Assembly (NCBI GenBank): GCA_900314565.1 | Contig: OMVU01000027.1 | Coordinates: forward strand, 1 to 64,000 | Reading direction: 5' to 3' | Length of the DNA stretch: 64,000 nt | From: an uncultured Eubacteriales bacterium | GTDB lineage: Bacteria; Bacillota; Clostridia; Lachnospirales; Lachnospiraceae | Part shown: positions 53,447-61,735 of the stretch, piece after piece | Layout: each line of letters starts with the position of its first letter | How positions within the stretch are numbered: the first letter of the stretch is position 1 | The notes under the pieces: generated by a model | What the model saw: only the letters and a program-made list of their open reading frames with translations | Database searches by the model: none | What the model was told of the DNA's origin: nothing | Translations under genes and position numbers: made by a program

Positions 53447-54370
53447 TCACATTCTCTGATTCAGCCAGGACAGAATGTATTCATCCACCTTGCCGTAATC
53501 CGTCTCGTTGAGGATCTCATGGCGGTCATTTTCAAAGAGATGCATCTGCACATTCACGATCCCCGCTTCCTTATAGGCGTCATAGGCCTGCTGCACGCCT
53601 TTTCCCATCCCGCCGACCGGATCTCTGTCCCCGGAGACAAGAAGGATCGGGAGATCCTTCGGGATCATCGCGATCTTATCCGGATCCTGCGCCATCCCGA
53701 TCGCGGTGAACATCGTATAATATCCGTTCACCGTAAAGCGGAAGGTGTTGAGCGGGTTCGCGATATAGGCATCAACGATCGCCTCATCCTTTGTGAGCCA
53801 GTCGACATGCGTGCGGGCCGGTTCGAAATCCTTATTATAGGATCCGAATGCCATGGCATCGATCGCAGCACTCCGATAATGCCAGCCATGGACTGCCGCC
53901 TGTGCCCTGCACATGGCCTTGCCTGCCGCCACGACTGCCGCGGGCTGGCTTCCCGTTCCCATGATAATGGCGCCGTTCAGGCTGTCTCCGAAAAATTCTA
54001 TATATTCTCTCGTGAAAAATGAGCCCATACTGTGGCCGAGCATAAAATACGGCACATCCGGATAACGTCTCTTCATAATACACTGAAGGTGCCGGATATC
54101 CTCTATGACCGCGCGGTTCCCGTCAGGATGACGGAAAAACCCGAGCTCCTCCTCCGATGTGACGCTCAGGCCGTGTCCGAGAAGGTCGAACCCGCAGACA
54201 CAGAAGCCGTGCTCATTGAGCATACGGGCAAATCTGTCATACCGGTCAATGAACTCGACCATGCCGTGCGTGATCTGAAGGACTGCCTTCACACTGCCTT
54301 CCGGCTCCCAGACGATCGCGTGAAGGCTTGTCTTCTCATCTGATGACTGAAAATAGTGTTCTTTCTTCAT
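53447..54370 (-). CDS. Alpha/beta hydrolase, monoacylglycerol lipase/lysophospholipase-like
   Basis: I start at 54370, giving 307 residues. The fold has LQITHGMVEFIDRY (the oxyanion HG), nucleophile GHSMGS, SGDRDPVG with the catalytic Asp, and NDRHEIL with the catalytic His. This set is typical of the Hydrolase_4 family, which cleaves lysophospholipids or monoacylglycerols. No signal peptide is present, so it acts in the cytosol. It seems monocistronic. Confidence 0.88.
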   Translation of the reverse strand: MKKEHYFQSSDEKTSLHAIVWEPEGSVKAVLQITHGMVEFIDRYDRFARMLNEHGFCVCGFDLLGHGLSVTSEEELGFFRHPDGNRAVIEDIRHLQCIMKRRYPDVPYFMLGHSMGSFFTREYIEFFGDSLNGAIIMGTGSQPAAVVAAGKAMCRAQAAVHGWHYRSAAIDAMAFGSYNKDFEPARTHVDWLTKDEAIVDAYIANPLNTFRFTVNGYYTMFTAIGMAQDPDKIAMIPKDLPILLVSGDRDPVGGMGKGVQQAYDAYKEAGIVNVQMHLFENDRHEILNETDYGKVDEYILSWLNQRM

Positions 54371-54638
54371 GCCGCATTCCCTCTTTATCAGGAACACCCC
54401 GGCGTTCCTGCCGTACAACTGCCGTTTCTTTTATTGCTGATGCCGCCCTGCACCTGTGCGGAGCGTAAAAGTCCGGATATCTCCTCCTGACATTGCCCCG
54501 CATCTGATGCGCTTTGATCAGATGGCGTCAGAAGTTTATTGTACCACATTGCGGGAGTTTTTTCCACGTCTCCGGCTGATAAACCGTCATTCCTTTAAGA
54601 ACGTTTCAGAGCAGGATGCCCGCCGGAAACAAGCCCTC

Positions 54639-55004
54639 TCAAAAGAGCAGATCAAAGAGCTTCGGCACAAAAATGAGCAGTCCGGCCCCTGCCGCCATGA
54701 TCGCGGCGATGAGCACCGCCCCTGCCGCCGCATCCTTGGCTTTCTTCGCAAGCGGCCTTTTCTCCTCGGTCACAAGGTCGACGACTGCCTCGATTGCTGT
54801 GTTGACTGTCTCAAGACCCATCACCAGTCCGAAAAGAGTGATGCAGACCAGCCACTCATAGGGCTGAATTCTGAAAATGAGTCCGGCAATCGCCACGCAG
54901 ACAGCCATAAAGCAGTGGATCTTCATGTTCCTCTCGCTGCGTATCGTAGCAAACAGTCCGGCAAATGCATATCGAAAACTGTCAGTGATCGGTGCTTTTT
55001 TCAT
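54639..55004 (-). CDS. dgkA: Undecaprenol/diacylglycerol kinase (DgkA family)
   Basis: A 121-residue membrane kinase. I start at 55004 (AAGGGG upstream); the upstream codons of the open frame are repeat sequence. Three membrane helices and the motif ETVNTAIEAVVDL with AKDAAAGAVL are present. In Gram-positives this enzyme recycles undecaprenol for cell-wall synthesis. The region upstream contains a C/D repeat head (55083-55105). Confidence 0.92.
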   Translation of the reverse strand: MKKAPITDSFRYAFAGLFATIRSERNMKIHCFMAVCVAIAGLIFRIQPYEWLVCITLFGLVMGLETVNTAIEAVVDLVTEEKRPLAKKAKDAAAGAVLIAAIMAAGAGLLIFVPKLFDLLF

Positions 55005-55082
55005 ATTAAAATCCCCTTCCGGTATAAAGCAGATAAGCTTCGGCCCATGCGTTGAAAAGATCCTGTCCGCAGGACACCGGTC

Positions 55083-55105
55083 ACGGGAATTCTGCGTCAG
55101 AGATG
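55083..55105 (-). repeat. Head fragment of repeat family C
   Basis: Read on the minus strand it is CATCTCTGACGCAGAATTCC followed by CG, the head of the full copies; the rest is absent. It lies between putP and dgkA. Confidence 0.6.
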
Positions 55106-55226
55106 AAAAAACTGCGTCCCGGCAAGCATACCGGTCCGCAGTCTTATTATACACGATATTCGGGACGAAAGGCACCTTATCCTGATGTCAGTTCCGTCTC
55201 TTTACAGGATCTCCTGCCTTATATTT

Positions 55227-56768
55227 TTACTGATTGGCCTTCACCTCATCAAAGGTCTTAACGATCTTCGCATCAGGCTCCGCCGTCACAAGGCTCACGA
55301 CCACATTGACAATAAGGCCGATGATGAATGCCGGAAGCAGCTCATAGATTGCCAGCGCACCGCCCATCGGAGCGATCAGATACTTCCATACGAAGACCAT
55401 GACCGCACCAACGATCATGCCTGCGAGCGCACCCTGCTTATTGGAGCGTCTCCAGAAGAGCGCGATCAGCATTGTCGGTCCGAAAGTAGCGCCGAAACCA
55501 GCCCATGCGAAGGAAATGACCCGGAAGACCGAGCTGTTCGGATTCCATGCCAGAAATACTGCGAGGACCGCAATACCGATGACCGTCAGACGGGCCGCGC
55601 GCATGGATGCCTTTCGGCTGAGCTTGATGCCGAAGAAATCCTGCAGAAGGTCCTGCGATACGCTGGACGCAGCCGCGAGCAGCTGAGAATCCGCCGTGGA
55701 CATTGTCGCGGCAAGGATACCTGCCATAATGATACCTGCCATAAGGATCATGAAAAAGCCGTGGGTTCCCATGAGGTCCGCCATCTTGATAATGATCGTC
55801 TCAGCATCTGAACCTGTCGTCAGCTGCTGGACAATGCCCTGGCTCGAAAGTGCATTGCCGATGATACCGATGAATACAGCAATTCCCATTGACAGGAAGA
55901 CCCATACAGAAGCGATCCTTCTGGAAGTCACGAGTTCCTTTTCATTGCGGATCGCCATGAAGCGAAGAAGAATATGCGGCATACCGAAGTAGCCAAGTCC
56001 CCAGGCCATTGTGGATACGATCGCCAGGAATCCGTAGTGGGATCCTGTATTGGTCGCCATATCGTAGCCGCCGAAAAGATCAAAATAACCCGGAAGGGAG
56101 TTCGCGTTTTTCATGACCGCGTCAAAACCACCCGCCTGGCTGATTCCGAAGAAAACGACCACGACCAGAGCGATCGTCATGAAAATACTCTGGATCAGGT
56201 CTGTCGTGGAAACGGCAAGGAAACCGCCGAGCGTCGTATACCCGATGATGACGACAGCACCTACGATCATGGCGGTGTGATAATCAAAGCCGAACAGACT
56301 GTTGAAAAGCGTTCCGACCGCCTTGAAGCCCGATGCAGTATACGGTACAAAGAAAATGATGATGACCAGCGCCGCGATGCATGCAAGCGTATGGCGCTTG
56401 TCGCCGTACCGTCTCGAAAAGAAATCCGGGATCGTAAATGCCCCGATCTTGTCGGAGTATCTGCGAAGCAGTCTCGCGACCAGCAGCCAGTTGAGGTATG
56501 TTCCGATTCCGAGACCGATCGCGGTCCAGCCGACCTCCGCAATACCGGCGAAGTAAGCCAGTCCCGGAAGACCCATGAGCAGATAACTGCTCATATCCGA
56601 AGCTTCCGCACTCATCGCCGTGACGAGCGGTCCGAGCTTTCTTCCGCCGATGAAGAACTCGCTCGAGCTGCTGCCGGATCCGCGGCTGTTGAACAGCACT
56701 CCGATCAGGATCATGGCAATCAGATAGATCACGATGACTGCCAGGATCATTCCCTGTGTAGATGTCAT
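55227..56768 (-). CDS. putP: Sodium/proline symporter
   Basis: A 513-residue sodium:solute symporter with about 13 membrane helices. AEASDMSSYLLMGLPG (54-69), the sodium-site region of PutP, and IPDFFSRRYGD are clear, so proline is the probable substrate; other SSS substrates cannot be ruled out. An AT-rich upstream region carries an extended -10 promoter. It is monocistronic. Confidence 0.93.
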   Translation of the reverse strand: MTSTQGMILAVIVIYLIAMILIGVLFNSRGSGSSSSEFFIGGRKLGPLVTAMSAEASDMSSYLLMGLPGLAYFAGIAEVGWTAIGLGIGTYLNWLLVARLLRRYSDKIGAFTIPDFFSRRYGDKRHTLACIAALVIIIFFVPYTASGFKAVGTLFNSLFGFDYHTAMIVGAVVIIGYTTLGGFLAVSTTDLIQSIFMTIALVVVVFFGISQAGGFDAVMKNANSLPGYFDLFGGYDMATNTGSHYGFLAIVSTMAWGLGYFGMPHILLRFMAIRNEKELVTSRRIASVWVFLSMGIAVFIGIIGNALSSQGIVQQLTTGSDAETIIIKMADLMGTHGFFMILMAGIIMAGILAATMSTADSQLLAAASSVSQDLLQDFFGIKLSRKASMRAARLTVIGIAVLAVFLAWNPNSSVFRVISFAWAGFGATFGPTMLIALFWRRSNKQGALAGMIVGAVMVFVWKYLIAPMGGALAIYELLPAFIIGLIVNVVVSLVTAEPDAKIVKTFDEVKANQ

Positions 56769-56865
56769 AATAACTCTCCTCCTCCTTAAAAACCTTCTTT
56801 GCCCGGTGAAAGGGCACCGGACTGCGCTTTTTTAAGCGTATCCCCTTTTTCGCAAATCAGGAGGC

Positions 56866-56874
56866 ATTATACCA
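56866..56874 (-). promoter_or_regulatory. Extended -10 promoter of putP
   Basis: The minus strand reads TGGTATAAT at 56874-56866, a perfect -10 with the TGn extension. No clear -35 box was found at the normal distance. It lies about 100 bp before the start codon. Confidence 0.55.
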
Positions 56875-57036
56875 TATCAGAGACCAGAATAAAATACAGA
56901 ACAGAGTACAGACTTGTTTTTATACTGTCTAAGAAAAATAGCCAATTTTCCCTGAAAATAAGTACTGAAAATTCTGTACATATAACAGACATTCCTTTGT
57001 ACTATTTTTTATTCTTCATCGTGCGTGCAATCTCCG

Positions 57037-57630
57037 TCAACGCTCCTTCCGCCTGAATGTCTCAAGATACTCCGGAGTCCTCCTGTCCGTATAGCTGACC
57101 AGAGAATATTCTCCTCCGCACAGGCACCAGTCATAGAGAAGCGCACGCTCCCAGAGCGCATACGCTCTCGTGATCTCATTTTCTGTCATGTCAGTGCGAA
57201 GCTCTCCGTTCTTTCTTCCCTCCAGAACTATTTTTCGAAGGAGACGGAAATACTTCCTGGACCGGTCCAGGAGATGCTTCTCCCCCTGAGATGTCAGCTG
57301 CGTGGCAAGAAGCCTCGAGAGCAGATCCAGAGAAATACTGTCCTCGATCATCAGAAAAAGCTCATGGTTCAGCCAGATAAGCTTCTCGACTGCACCAAGG
57401 CGGGGATCCAGCTCTGATTCAAGCTCCTCATATTTCTCGTCAAAAACATAGGCGAGCGTCCCGAGAAGCGCCCCCTTGCCCTCAAAGTAATGGTAGAAGG
57501 ATCCCCGGGAAGTCCCTGACTCAAAGAGAATATCCTCGATCGTCGTCTCCTCATAGCCGTTCTCGTAAAAAAGCTTCCAGGCGGCGGATATGATCCGCCC
57601 CCGTGTATTTCTTGTGTTCTTTTTGGGCAT
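57037..57630 (-). CDS. TetR/AcrR-family regulator
   Basis: A 197-residue protein. The N-terminal HTH (about 8-55) reads RIISAAWKLFYENGYEETT, IEDILFESGTSRGSFYHYFEGKGALL. The C-terminal helical ligand-binding part is not diagnostic. It lies between putP and the DtxR-like gene and may control a neighbour, but no operator is evident. Confidence 0.92.
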   Translation of the reverse strand: MPKKNTRNTRGRIISAAWKLFYENGYEETTIEDILFESGTSRGSFYHYFEGKGALLGTLAYVFDEKYEELESELDPRLGAVEKLIWLNHELFLMIEDSISLDLLSRLLATQLTSQGEKHLLDRSRKYFRLLRKIVLEGRKNGELRTDMTENEITRAYALWERALLYDWCLCGGEYSLVSYTDRRTPEYLETFRRKER

Positions 57631-57804
57631 TCTGACACCTCCGGCCTATCACTGTTTCCTCACATGATATCAAAAAAGCCTCCCTGCAACAAGATGAGCC
57701 GGATCGGGGCCCGAAGGCAGAAAACTTCCGTTCTTATTATCAGCCGGACAGGAGAACGGTTTGCCCTGTCACCGCATGCGTCCCGTGCTTTTATGGGAAT
57801 GCGG
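57631..57804. other. Non-coding stretch upstream of TetR and the DtxR-like gene
   Basis: Part of the 457-bp gap between the two regulator genes. I see no small frame with support. The rest of the gap holds a promoter (57805-57833) and a D repeat (57846-57908). Confidence 0.4.
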
Positions 57805-57833
57805 TTGAAAAAAAGCAGTAAATATGTTAGTAT
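57805..57833 (+). promoter_or_regulatory. Candidate promoter for the DtxR/MntR-like gene
   Basis: TTGAAA (57805-57810), 17 bases, TAGTAT (57828-57833). The start codon is 255 bp downstream, which would give a long leader containing a D repeat. TTAGTATTCAATAATAC, overlapping the -10, is an imperfect palindrome and could be an autoregulatory site. Confidence 0.5.
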
Positions 57834-57845
57834 TCAATAATACAT

Positions 57846-57908
57846 TTTTATTCTTCATCGCGCTTTTCCTCGCGGCTTTAGTCGTGAGATACGCGCGCAA
57901 AACGCGTA
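57846..57908 (+). repeat. Family C/D repeat, short (D) form
   Basis: TTTTATTCTTCATCGCGC ... GTCGTGAGATACGCGCGCAA. It would be part of the leader of the downstream regulator gene if the promoter at 57805 is used. A shorter head piece lies at 57006-57022. Confidence 0.75.
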
Positions 57909-58087
57909 AAAAGCTGCTCGTCTGCCGGGCCCAGACGTCGCACAGGTGATATCATCTTACAGTGGATCACTGACTGCTTATGTTCACTAATCTTTCATCA
58001 CTGAATTCAGACTACCCGGAACTGAGATCCTATGAATCGCCACCCGGCACTCTTTTATTCTGTAACGCTTATGTACGGAGGAGTATC

Positions 58088-58504
58088 ATGAATTACAATG
58101 AGTCTGCAGAAGATTATCTCGAGGCCATTCTCATGCTGCGCGAGCAGCTCGGAAAAGTCCGATCCATCGACATCGTCTATAAGCTCGGCTATTCAAAACC
58201 AAGTATCAGCATCGCCATGAAAAAACTGCGCGAAAAAGGACTGGTTCATATGGACGAGAACGGATACATTACGCTTACGGATGAGGGACTGAAGATTGCC
58301 CGCCACACCTATAACAGGCACAAAGTCATCACAACGTTCTTTGAGAGCATCGGTGTCAACACGTCTACCGCAGAGCATGATGCATGCAAGATCGAGCATG
58401 ATATCAGCGACGAGACCTTCAAACGTCTTAAGGAACATATGCATGCCAATAATCTGAACGGCCGTCAGATCCGCGAGACGATCGATGTCTTTACAGACGA
58501 ATAA
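58088..58504 (+). CDS. DtxR/MntR-family metal-dependent regulator
   Basis: I start at 58088 (GGAGGAG six bases before ATG), giving 138 residues; the open frame extends to 57980 without support. The HTH (about 5-60) and dimerisation/metal domain (65-138) match short MntR-like proteins without the SH3 domain. Metal ligands by alignment are D9, E12, H78, C100, E103 and H104. C100 stands where MntR has Glu (E99) and where DtxR/IdeR have Cys, which points to Fe(II) rather than Mn(II). It ends in a terminator. Confidence 0.9.
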   Translation: MNYNESAEDYLEAILMLREQLGKVRSIDIVYKLGYSKPSISIAMKKLREKGLVHMDENGYITLTDEGLKIARHTYNRHKVITTFFESIGVNTSTAEHDACKIEHDISDETFKRLKEHMHANNLNGRQIRETIDVFTDE

Positions 58505-58524
58505 ATATAACTGCAGTACATCAG

Positions 58525-58551
58525 AAGGAGACCGGAAACGGTCTCCTTTTT
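58525..58551 (+). terminator. Terminator of the DtxR/MntR-like gene
   Basis: A perfect 10-bp stem (58525-58534 with 58539-58548) and a GAAA loop end in a run of T; it continues directly into the family C repeat. Confidence 0.92.
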
Positions 58552-58732
58552 AATCTCTGACGCAGAATTCCCGTGATTTCAATCATGAGATGAATGCGCA
58601 AAGTGAAACCTGACTCTGACATGGGTTACAGACCCGCGTAAGAGATGAAAGCCTCCGGCGGATCGCAGCCGCGCAAATAGGAAGGTGCTTCGCACGTAAG
58701 CGCGGCGCGGCAAGAACGCCGAGGCGTTCTTG
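58552..58732 (+). repeat. Full family C repeat, copy 1
   Basis: About 180 bp: head AATCTCTGACGCAGAATTCC, then GATTTCAATCATGAGATG, AATGCGCAAAGTGAAACC, CCTCCGGCGGATCGCAGCCG, AAGGTGCTTCGCAC and the terminal palindrome AAGAACGCCGAGGCGTTCTT. It is nearly identical, in inverse orientation, to 61553-61735. Confidence 0.92.
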
Positions 58733-58760
58733 ATGTTCGAAGTAAGATTTTTCTAACCGC

Positions 58761-58834
58761 AAACTGATTCAGGCAGTCCCCCACCTGCACCTGATGAGGC
58801 TCAAGTGCAGGTGAGGGACTGCCTGGATCGGTTC
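58761..58834. repeat. Long hairpin overlapping the end of the Nudix gene
   Basis: A stem of about 30 bp (58761-58790 with 58805-58834) contains a 21-bp near-perfect part (58770-58790 with 58805-58825, one mismatch). It has no strong T-run, but lies at the 3' end of the Nudix gene and probably ends or protects that transcript. Confidence 0.75.
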
Positions 58835-59306
58835 AAAGTGCAAGCTTTTTTCCGTCAAGGGAAGCCGAGACCAGCCGGCTCCCGCCGTCGTAGACAAGCT
58901 TAAGAGAGAAGAACGGAGTCTCCTCGCGCAGAAGGCGGAGAAAGATCTTATCTCCCTCCCAGATATTCAGATCCGTGATCCTGTCCCGGTCGACCCACGC
59001 AAGCTCTCCCTCATCACAGGCATGCATCTCCCCCTCAAAGCCATCCGCGGTAAAGAGATGCATGTACTCCACGATCCCATTTCCCGAAACGAAGGTAACG
59101 ATTCCCCGAAACCTCCAGGAGGTGAGTACGAGACCTGTCTCCTCATACACTTCGCGCAGGAGGCATTCTTCCGGACTCTCCTCCGCTTCAAAGTGTCCGC
59201 CGACTCCGATCCATTTCTCTTTATTTACATCATTTTTCTTCACGGTGCGATGCAGCATGAGGTACTGATCATCGCGTTCAAGATAGCAGAGAGTACTTAA
59301 TTCCAT
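58833..59306 (-). CDS. Nudix hydrolase (MutT-like)
   Basis: A 157-residue protein. The Nudix box is complete: G37-x5-E43-x7-REVYEETGL (51-59). The family hydrolyses nucleoside diphosphates linked to another group; an 8-oxo-(d)GTP-like role is usual for this short type but is not proven by sequence. It stands alone between two family C repeats. Confidence 0.9.
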   Translation of the reverse strand: MELSTLCYLERDDQYLMLHRTVKKNDVNKEKWIGVGGHFEAEESPEECLLREVYEETGLVLTSWRFRGIVTFVSGNGIVEYMHLFTADGFEGEMHACDEGELAWVDRDRITDLNIWEGDKIFLRLLREETPFFSLKLVYDGGSRLVSASLDGKKLAL

Positions 59307-59381
59307 CCGTCATGTCTCCTCAAAATAGCTCTTTATTTCAAGTCTCACCCGCGAGACCCGGTGCGGGATCCGGGTCAGAGA

Positions 59382-61445
59382 TTAATTAATAAAGTTGATC
59401 AGAACGCCGAGGATCAGCAGGATCCCTATGCAGGTCATGACGAGCGCAAAAGAGAAGCCCGAGACGATCGGATTCAGAGCCGCTTCGGTCTGATCCCGGA
59501 AAGCCGCCGCCCGGCTGCGCCTTTCCTCACTGTGCAGCGTCCGGACCTTCGTCTCCCGCATGACCGTCCTTCTCAGAAGAACGATCAGCGCGTCCATGCT
59601 CGTACTGAGCGCCCGCCCGAAGACCGTCGCTGCAAAGAACACACCTCTGCATACAGGCCGAAGAATCAGGTTCTCGCCGAACACCCCTGCGATCGCCCCG
59701 AAAAATCCGGGCAGCCAGGATGTAAGGAGCGGCCGGTACAGAAGGTCCTCCAGATCAAGCTTCTCCGGCCAGAGATTCACGTAGGAGCCGCCGCGCATGA
59801 GTCCCTTCCGCACGATCAGAAGGTATACCGCAGCACCGATTGCGAGCGAGATCAGACCGCCTTTGAGATTGGTGAGCGTAAATGCATGGAATTCCATGAT
59901 ATGCTCTCTCCCGGTCATGAAGAGTGCGAGCCGCTTCATGACGGCCGGCTGCCCGAGGAGGACCATGAAGACGGACGATCCGCAGACTGCTGCGGTCGAC
60001 CATACGTCCATACAGGTCTTCTCCTTTTCGTACGCTGCCTGACGCTCTTCATTGTTATTGCGCTCTACGAAAATGCAGATAAAAAGCTTCAGCATATAGG
60101 CGAATGTGAACCCGCCGGAAACAAGAAAGACCCACTCCGCTATTTGCAGAAAAGCGATCATCCCATGTTCGCCCGGGATAAATTCCCGCGCGCAGAGGAC
60201 CGTCTCCACAATACCTTCGTGAAGCATGGTCTTCGAAATGTATCCATTGAGGAGCGGAATCCCGGAGATTCCCAGGCCGCCCAGCGCGAACGCGATCTTA
60301 AGGGCAGTCTTGTTCCTGCCCCAGCCCCTGATCTCATCGAGTGTCAGCGTGTGCAGGTTCATAACGACGACACCGGCAGCCATAAAGAGCACCAGCTTGA
60401 GGAGCGAATGATTCACCATATGGAGGACCGTCCCCGAGAGGGCCAGCGCAAGGCCTTCCCCGGCCTCCTCCCCACCGACCGCGTTGATAAAGACTGCGCT
60501 GCCGATCCCGACCAGGATGAACCCGATCTGTGACATGGACGAACAGGCCAGCGTCCTCTTCAGATTGACGGAGAACAGGGCGAGAAGCGCACCGAGGAAC
60601 ATTGTGACAAGTCCGAGGACAAATACGACCGTTCCGAATGTCCGGTTCTCAAAAAGGACCGTGGTCCCGGTCATGAGAATTCCGAAAATGCCGACCTTCG
60701 TCAGAATACCGGACAGCAGGGCCGACGCCGGCGACGGCGCGACCGGATGGGCTTTCGGAAGCCATACGTGTACAGGGAACATGCCTGCCTTGGCCCCAAA
60801 GCCGAAAAGAATGCAGAATCCCGCGGCGAGGATCCTTGACCCGGCAGAGGGAGCCTCCGTCATGGCCCTCTCTGAAGCCGCAAAGACTTCCCGGAAAGCC
60901 AGCGTCCCGCAGGTATCCCTGAGAAGGAGCAGGCCCATGAAGAGAACCAGGCCTCCGATCACGGCAATAAAGAGATAGGTGTATGCGGCGCGGAGCGCCC
61001 CCTGCGTCTCCTCGTGGATGACCCACGTAAAAGATGTCAGGGACAGAATCTCGAAAAAGACGAACGTCGTCATGAGATCCGCAGAGAGCATGACTCCCTG
61101 CGTCGCTCCGAGCGTCAGCATGGTGAACATCCAGTACCTTGACAGTCCCTCGCGCTCATGTCTGAAATATTCCCGCGCGAACAGAGATGTTCCCGCCCAC
61201 ATGATCGACGTGATGGTACTGTAAACAGTCCGGAAGCCGTCCGCTTCAAAAGAAAGGCCGTAGGCCAGAATATACGGGATGGAGAGCTTCGCCCCCTGCA
61301 TCATAAAGAGCGAAATTGAGACCAGGAGCTCCACGAAGGCGAACAGGATGGCCAGAAGGTCTCTTGCCTCCTCATTTTTCCGCCCGATCCGGTACAGGAC
61401 CGGCGCTATGAGAATCGGTGCGAACACCAGATAACCTATGAACAT
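59382..61445 (-). CDS. Proton-conducting antiporter-type subunit (NuoL/HyfB/MrpA-like)
   Basis: A 687-residue membrane protein with about 16 helices. Its core is the Proton_antipo_M domain (about 115-400): E132 in FFEILSL, K219 in GFGAKAGMFPVHVWLP and K250 in SGILTKVGIFG, the charged residues of the half-channels in complex I antiporter-like subunits. The C-terminal part (500-687) has further helices. With two related genes upstream it forms a set of at least three pump subunits, as in group 4 energy-converting hydrogenases and formate hydrogenlyase. The stop codon lies in a TTAATCTCTGAC head of repeat C. Confidence 0.9.
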   Translation of the reverse strand: MFIGYLVFAPILIAPVLYRIGRKNEEARDLLAILFAFVELLVSISLFMMQGAKLSIPYILAYGLSFEADGFRTVYSTITSIMWAGTSLFAREYFRHEREGLSRYWMFTMLTLGATQGVMLSADLMTTFVFFEILSLTSFTWVIHEETQGALRAAYTYLFIAVIGGLVLFMGLLLLRDTCGTLAFREVFAASERAMTEAPSAGSRILAAGFCILFGFGAKAGMFPVHVWLPKAHPVAPSPASALLSGILTKVGIFGILMTGTTVLFENRTFGTVVFVLGLVTMFLGALLALFSVNLKRTLACSSMSQIGFILVGIGSAVFINAVGGEEAGEGLALALSGTVLHMVNHSLLKLVLFMAAGVVVMNLHTLTLDEIRGWGRNKTALKIAFALGGLGISGIPLLNGYISKTMLHEGIVETVLCAREFIPGEHGMIAFLQIAEWVFLVSGGFTFAYMLKLFICIFVERNNNEERQAAYEKEKTCMDVWSTAAVCGSSVFMVLLGQPAVMKRLALFMTGREHIMEFHAFTLTNLKGGLISLAIGAAVYLLIVRKGLMRGGSYVNLWPEKLDLEDLLYRPLLTSWLPGFFGAIAGVFGENLILRPVCRGVFFAATVFGRALSTSMDALIVLLRRTVMRETKVRTLHSEERRSRAAAFRDQTEAALNPIVSGFSFALVMTCIGILLILGVLINFIN

Positions 61446-61552
61446 ATGCTCTCCTCCAAAAACACAGTATGATCCTCACAGGCAGAACTTCCGAGAGGCG
61501 TGCTGCCGGCATCCGTCACAGAATCATGTCACAAGGATTCTGCGTCAAAGAA

Positions 61553-61735
61553 TCAAGAACGCCTTGGCGTTCTTGCCGCGCTGCGCTTACGTGCGAAGCA
61601 CCTTCCTATTTGCGCGGCTGCGATCCGCCGGAGGCTTTAATCTCTGACGCGGGTTTACAACTCATGTCAGAGCCAGATTTCACTTTGCGCATTCATCTCA
61701 TGATTGAAATCACGAGTATTCTGCGTCAGAGATTA
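61553..61735 (-). repeat. Full family C repeat, copy 2
   Basis: Nearly identical to 58552-58732 but on the other strand. Its head TTTAATCTCTGACGC includes the stop codon of the antiporter gene at 61733, and its terminal palindrome is AAGAACGCCAAGGCGTTCTT. A second GATTCTTTGACGCAGAATCC head follows at once (about 61535-61556), so the copy is partly tandem. It fills the gap between two pump genes. Confidence 0.92.
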
